Assembly (NCBI GenBank): GCA_937889855.1
Contig: CALBYK010000266.1
Location: 1-19,094, forward strand
DNA length: 19,094 bases
Reading direction: 5' to 3'
DNA from: an uncultured Prevotella sp.
GTDB taxonomy: Bacteria; Bacteroidota; Bacteroidia; Bacteroidales; Bacteroidaceae
Position numbers and translations under genes: made by a program. This document shows positions 15,777 to 19,094 of this stretch, in pieces. Each line of letters begins with the position of its first letter. Within the stretch, counting starts at the first letter, position 1. Under the pieces are notes generated by a model that saw only the letters and a list, made by a program, of their open reading frames with translations, was not told where the DNA came from and did not search any database.

Positions 15777-16661
15777 CTATAGAACGTATATCATCAGAAG
15801 GAAGGAGAGTATCCACGCCACGACAATGACCTGCGAGAAGTGGTCGCGCAGGATTATCTTTGTAGGGTCACCGCTCTGTTTGTCGACAACGGCAATCTGT
15901 ATATATCGCAGAAGTCCGAGCAGCACAAAGACAAACGTCAGGTACAGATACGGTGTCTGGAACCTCTCCACCACCTCAGGCGACACACAGTACATTATGT
16001 AGCACACAAGCGTCACAGAGGCAGTGATGGTGATGGCCTGGTTGATGAATGTAAGATTGTAGCGCACGGTGTTCTTGCGCGGTGCCTCGCCCGTCTCGTT
16101 CATGCGCAGCACGTCGTCACGGCGCTTGGCAAACGACATAAAGAGAGTGAGCAGAAACGTCATTATCACTATCCAGTTGCTCAATGCCAGCTCGCAGGCG
16201 AAGCCTCCGGCAAGGATGCGCAGCACGAAGCCGAACGCCACGATGCAGACGTCGAGAATGGCATATTGCTTAAGTTTGGAGCAATAGGAGAGGTTGAGCA
16301 CATAATAGAACATTATCACCGCCATCACCTGGCTCTTCACTTCTGGCGGCAGCACGAGCATGACAGCCACTCCGAGCACAAGCGTCATAGCCATGAGCAT
16401 GTAGCCCATGCGTATGCTTATGGCTCCAGAGGCTATCGGACGGCGGCACTTCACAGGATGGCGGCGGTCGGCGTCGACGTCAACGATGTCGTTGTAGCAG
16501 TAGACCGACGACGCTACAAGGCTGAAGGCAAGGAACGTCGCTGTTGTAAGCCATATTGAACGTACATCGAAGAGCTCGCCTCCGAAAAACATGGGGACAA
16601 ACACGAAGAAGTTCTTTATCCACTGTTTTGGACGCGTCAGTCGCAGGATATCCTTTATCAT
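15777..16661 (-). CDS. UbiA-superfamily prenyltransferase, polyprenyl-phosphate phosphoribosyltransferase-like
   Basis: A 294-residue integral membrane enzyme with about nine membrane segments. The N-terminal RLTRPKQWIKNFFVFVPMFF is characteristic of the decaprenyl-phosphate phosphoribosyltransferase branch of UbiA enzymes. The Asp-rich first motif is N57-D58-x-x-D61-x-x-x-D65 (YNDIVDVDADRRHP), followed by KCRRPIASG. The second site is represented by YAILDVCIVAFGFVLRILAG (D137, R148) and SFAKRRDD (176-183). In mycobacteria the equivalent enzyme joins PRPP to decaprenyl phosphate to start arabinan precursor synthesis. Here it would make a polyprenyl-phosphate pentose for a surface glycan. No DprE1/DprE2-like epimerase is present in the window, so ribose may be kept, or the epimerases lie elsewhere. 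Gene order downstream is HAD then GtrA at 9 and 21 bp spacing. Confidence 0.88.
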   Translation of the reverse strand: MIKDILRLTRPKQWIKNFFVFVPMFFGGELFDVRSIWLTTATFLAFSLVASSVYCYNDIVDVDADRRHPVKCRRPIASGAISIRMGYMLMAMTLVLGVAVMLVLPPEVKSQVMAVIMFYYVLNLSYCSKLKQYAILDVCIVAFGFVLRILAGGFACELALSNWIVIMTFLLTLFMSFAKRRDDVLRMNETGEAPRKNTVRYNLTFINQAITITASVTLVCYIMYCVSPEVVERFQTPYLYLTFVFVLLGLLRYIQIAVVDKQSGDPTKIILRDHFSQVIVVAWILSFLLMIYVL

Positions 16662-16690
16662 AGAAATTCTTTTTTATGTTGTTTTTTTAC

Positions 16691-17695
16691 TTACTTTGAC
16701 TTAACGAGCCGCGTTGCCAGCCCCACACCCCTCTGCATCAGCCACGCCGCAGGCAGCGTAATGGCAACGGTCAGCAGGAACGTGGGCCAGTAGCCATAGT
16801 CGTAGCGCTGCACATACACAAGCACAAAGTGTATATGTATGAGATATGCCTCAAGGCTCAACGCGCCTACAAAGCGGAAGAAGGCGTTGACCCACTGGGG
16901 CGTGCGCCGGAAGATGCGGTTCATCACAAGCACCGTGCACACGGTGAACGGGATGTACAGCATGCGCTCCACAAAGAGCGGGAAGTTGCCGTGACGCACC
17001 TGCTCAAGGTAGAGGCATGTGCCGAACGTCATGGTAAACGTGAGCAGCAGCAGCCATACGGCACTGCCGTCCACCGTCCGGTTCTCCTTTACGTAGCGCC
17101 CGCAGTTGATGCCTATAAAGAATATGGGCACACGGCTCCAGAATATCTCAAGATGGCCGACGGCACGGTGGATGGGGAGCACCCACTCCACCATCACGCA
17201 CCACACCACCATGAGCAGCGGCAGCCAGCGGTAGACGGCATGACGCTCTATGAGGCGCATGTACCACGGAGCAGCCACATAAAGCGCCATTATTGCCGGC
17301 ACATACCAGAACGTCAGCTCATCATGCAGCCAGAAGTCCCAGTTTAAGGTGATGTCACCTATGAGGTCGGTGATGCTCGTTGAGAAGCGGCGTGAGCCAA
17401 GGAAGTCGGGCAGATAGAAAGCCGTTGCCACGAAGAGCCACGTGGGCAGTATGCGCAGCAGGCGGCGGTTGTAGAAGCGGCGCACATCGGGAGTCTTGGT
17501 CCATGCGAACCACAACCCCACTCCACTGAGGAATAGGAAGATATCAACCCCGACATTGCCGCAGCGGCGCAATCCGTAGAACGGGTCGCCGCGGTCGAGT
17601 GCCACATGAAACAGAATGACAAAGAGCATGGCGGCTCCCATCTGCTCGGCACGGTAGCGTGAGATGTTGCCTATCTCAATGTTTGGTATTTTCAT
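16691..17695 (-). CDS. Acyltransferase-3 family membrane protein (second of the pair)
   Basis: A 334-residue inner-membrane protein of the acyltransferase-3 family, which O-acylates (often O-acetylates) surface sugars. The first membrane segment carries the conserved His (MLFVILFHVA, H30). GVDIFLFLSGVGLWF and FYNRRLLRILPTWLF (the F-x-RR-x-x-RI-x-P box) follow. About ten membrane segments end near LPAAWLMQRGVGLATRL. The start at 17695 (MKIPNIEIGN) overlaps the 3' end of the other acyltransferase gene by 20 bp, which suggests translational coupling. A 29-bp gap follows before the UbiA gene. The acceptor is unknown; given the neighbours, a lipid A, O-antigen or capsule sugar is plausible. Confidence 0.9.
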   Translation of the reverse strand: MKIPNIEIGNISRYRAEQMGAAMLFVILFHVALDRGDPFYGLRRCGNVGVDIFLFLSGVGLWFAWTKTPDVRRFYNRRLLRILPTWLFVATAFYLPDFLGSRRFSTSITDLIGDITLNWDFWLHDELTFWYVPAIMALYVAAPWYMRLIERHAVYRWLPLLMVVWCVMVEWVLPIHRAVGHLEIFWSRVPIFFIGINCGRYVKENRTVDGSAVWLLLLTFTMTFGTCLYLEQVRHGNFPLFVERMLYIPFTVCTVLVMNRIFRRTPQWVNAFFRFVGALSLEAYLIHIHFVLVYVQRYDYGYWPTFLLTVAITLPAAWLMQRGVGLATRLVKSK

Positions 17696-18734
17696 TGCGA
17701 AGCTTGAAGTTATGATAGAACCATGCCAAGGCTATTGACGCCACTATATACAGCAGCAGTCCGGTATACACATCGCCATGGCGTGATATGGGTATGAATA
17801 TCTTGCGCGTGACGGGATGGAGAACAAAGAGGGCAGCCGATATGGTGCCCACCCATGCAATCCACTCGTTTACCTTGCGCGGCATGAGCTTGGCGAGCCC
17901 CACCGAGGCGGAGCACACAAACAGCGGGGCCCAAAGCCACAGCTGGTAGTTGAAGCTGAAGAAGAACACGAGCGCCACCGACACCGTTGTCTGCGTGACC
18001 CAGAAGGCATGGCTCATGTCCTTGCCGCGGCGTGCATAGAGCAGCCCCGCGCAAAACGGGAGTATACCGCCCATGAAGTTGTAGCGTATGCGGTTGAGTG
18101 TGTCGCCCTCGGGGTCGCAAAACGCCTGGAGTGCCCAACATATTATGATGAAAGCAATGGGAAATATGTCACCGCGCCGCCAGAAGAACAGACGGTAGAC
18201 AATGTAGAGCTGCATCATCAGACCGAAAAACCAGTAAGGACCGGGCCATATGATATGGTCGGGGTCGGGCATGACGTTGTTGAACATGAGCATCTGGCCA
18301 AGTATGTCCACGACCTGATACTTGTGGGGCCCCGGTGTCATGGCGTCAACCATGGTGAACACCACAAAGCCCACAATCATCATTTTGAACAGCTTCACAT
18401 AGTGGTGTCTGAGAAAAGGCAGCAGAGCTGTCTGGTGGGCAGACGGCTTACGGTCGCCACGGTTCTCATACTTCATAACGAGGCCGTATGCCGAGAGAAA
18501 AAGGAACACTGGCACACCATAGTGTCCGAAGAAGGATATGAGATGTACCGGAAGGTTCAAGTCGGGTGACATTATGGCCTGTATGAGCTGGCTGCTCTTT
18601 GAAAGAGTGAACGTGTATTCGTTCTCCTTCACGGCAAAGCCGAGCCAATGGCAATAGTTGTGTAGGAAGATTCCTATTATGGCGAGTCCGCGTAGGGCGG
18701 AACATTCGTTGCGTGACAGTAATGGCTTGTCCAT
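17676..18734 (-). CDS. Acyltransferase-3 family membrane protein (first of the pair)
   Basis: A 352-residue inner-membrane protein of the same acyltransferase-3 family as its downstream neighbour, but strongly diverged from it. LRGLAIIGIFLHNYCHW contains the conserved arginine and the catalytic-type His (H25). FFGHYGVPVFLFLSAYGLVM is the second conserved helix, and FLRHHYVKLFKMM is the F-x-x-x-x-x-x-K equivalent of the usual RR-x-x-R-x-x-P box. About ten membrane segments are visible; the protein ends HNFKLRNENTKH in a region overlapping the next start by 20 bp. Proteins of this subtype are common in Bacteroidota polysaccharide loci. The start at 18734 (MDKPLLSRNE) is favoured because the first helix begins at about residue 12. 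A 98-bp AT-rich gap precedes it. Confidence 0.88.
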   Translation of the reverse strand: MDKPLLSRNECSALRGLAIIGIFLHNYCHWLGFAVKENEYTFTLSKSSQLIQAIMSPDLNLPVHLISFFGHYGVPVFLFLSAYGLVMKYENRGDRKPSAHQTALLPFLRHHYVKLFKMMIVGFVVFTMVDAMTPGPHKYQVVDILGQMLMFNNVMPDPDHIIWPGPYWFFGLMMQLYIVYRLFFWRRGDIFPIAFIIICWALQAFCDPEGDTLNRIRYNFMGGILPFCAGLLYARRGKDMSHAFWVTQTTVSVALVFFFSFNYQLWLWAPLFVCSASVGLAKLMPRKVNEWIAWVGTISAALFVLHPVTRKIFIPISRHGDVYTGLLLYIVASIALAWFYHNFKLRNENTKH

Positions 18735-18736
18735 GT

Positions 18737-18767
18737 AATATTGAAATATGAAAATATTGAGATATTA
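18737..18767. repeat. AT-rich 15-bp imperfect direct repeat
   Basis: Two copies, 18737-18751 (AATATTGAAATATGA) and 18753-18767 (AATATTGAGATATTA), agree at 13 of 15 positions with a 16-bp period. They lie in the 98-bp gap between the sulfatase-fold gene and the first acyltransferase gene. CACTGAG also occurs twice nearby. Function is unknown; the sequence may only be low-complexity. Confidence 0.45.
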
Positions 18768-18832
18768 TGATATGAATGCACTGAGATACCGGTATAGGGA
18801 AACACTGAGGTCCTCGGGTGCGGTGACGCATC

Positions 18833-19094
18833 TCAGAGCTTGTCGTAGTCGGCAGTATTCTTAAGGATACGCGGCCGTGACTCGTTGTAGTCGGGCGACA
18901 GCAGGTTGAGCGAGTCGCGGTAATAAGGACATTTTATCCCGGCGAGATACAGCAGCAGGTGCGGCAGCGCGTCGGTCATGTAGCGCCTGTTGCGCGAATT
19001 GACCACCTCACGGAATATCTCCGGCCTGCGGCGAATGTAATTGCGCGAGCACCATATCCACATCGGGATGTCAAACTCGGCGTGTGCAAGCCGC
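18833..19094 (-). CDS. Sulfatase-fold enzyme, probably phosphoethanolamine transferase, C-terminal part only
   Basis: The last ~86 codons of a larger gene cut by the window edge. The frame is open to 19094, so the ATG at 19063 is internal. Translation reads RLAHAEFDIPMWIWCS, then RYMTDALPHLLLYLAGI, then SLNLLSPDYNESRPR. The H-x-E-x-x-IP-x-x-x-W-x-S stretch, the D-x-x-x-x-x-LL-x-LAGI helix and the LLSPDYN-x-x-R ending match the C-terminus of EptA-type phosphoethanolamine transferases, which act on the periplasmic face on lipid A or glycans. The catalytic Thr and metal-binding residues are outside the window, so a sulfatase or another alkaline-phosphatase-like enzyme cannot be excluded. It is upstream of the acyltransferase pair in the same direction, 98 bp away, and may belong to the same surface-modification locus. 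Confidence 0.65.
   Translation of the reverse strand, partial: RLAHAEFDIPMWIWCSRNYIRRRPEIFREVVNSRNRRYMTDALPHLLLYLAGIKCPYYRDSLNLLSPDYNESRPRILKNTADYDKL

Noticed and set aside
15840..16559. Open frame antisense to the UbiA gene
   Set aside because: Composition is dominated by His, Glu and Arg as expected from reverse-reading hydrophobic codons. No domain seen.
17817..18569. Open frame antisense to the first acyltransferase gene
   Set aside because: Shadow of a strongly supported membrane protein gene.
1..19094. tRNA, rRNA, CRISPR, insertion sequence or toxin-antitoxin elements
   Set aside because: No regular repeat-spacer arrays, transposase motifs, terminal inverted repeats around genes or RNA gene signatures were recognised.

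Overview
The window looks like a chromosomal segment from a Bacteroidota bacterium, most likely Bacteroidales and plausibly Prevotellaceae. Four promoter-like sequences match the Bacteroidota -7 element TAnnTTTG. The gene families also fit: a PorT-like beta-barrel, a FadL-type porin, a single-chain GlyRS followed by an FKBP lipoprotein, and a 7TM-HD phosphodiesterase. No tRNA, rRNA, CRISPR array, insertion sequence or phage gene was seen. The genus is inference.

Left part (1-7040), housekeeping and envelope. The 5' end of gltX runs leftward off the window and is divergent from a 7TM-HD (PgpH-like) gene. That gene converges on a leftward glyS-FKBP lipoprotein pair, and the two units share a 30-bp perfect hairpin. 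Divergent from glyS is a FadL/OmpP1-type outer-membrane channel gene. Its upstream region holds a promoter and a 12-bp inverted repeat, and a hairpin follows it.

Middle part (7039-10540). A small protein resembles a class I methyltransferase with a decayed SAM site; it is transcribed divergently from a two-gene short-chain chromate transporter (chrA-chrA). An AraC-family regulator converges on the chrA pair and lies directly downstream of a PorT-like beta-barrel gene.

Right part (10648-19094), a leftward surface-glycan locus of nine genes whose upstream end lies outside the window. In transcription order it encodes: the C-terminus of a sulfatase-fold (phosphoethanolamine-transferase-like) enzyme, two acyltransferase-3 proteins, a UbiA prenyltransferase resembling polyprenyl-phosphate phosphoribosyltransferases, a HAD-IB phosphatase, a GtrA-type small membrane protein, two paralogous polytopic membrane proteins, and a GT4 glycosyltransferase split by a one-base frameshift. 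UbiA, HAD and GtrA together recall the mycobacterial decaprenyl-phospho-pentose module. The two paralogs share an SG[FY]D-x17-RHP signature, which makes them candidate GT-C transferases that use the lipid-linked sugar. The proposed pathway, from making a polyprenyl-phosphate pentose to flipping it, transferring it and decorating the product with acyl and phosphoethanolamine groups, is the main hypothesis. It is inferred from family and gene order only.
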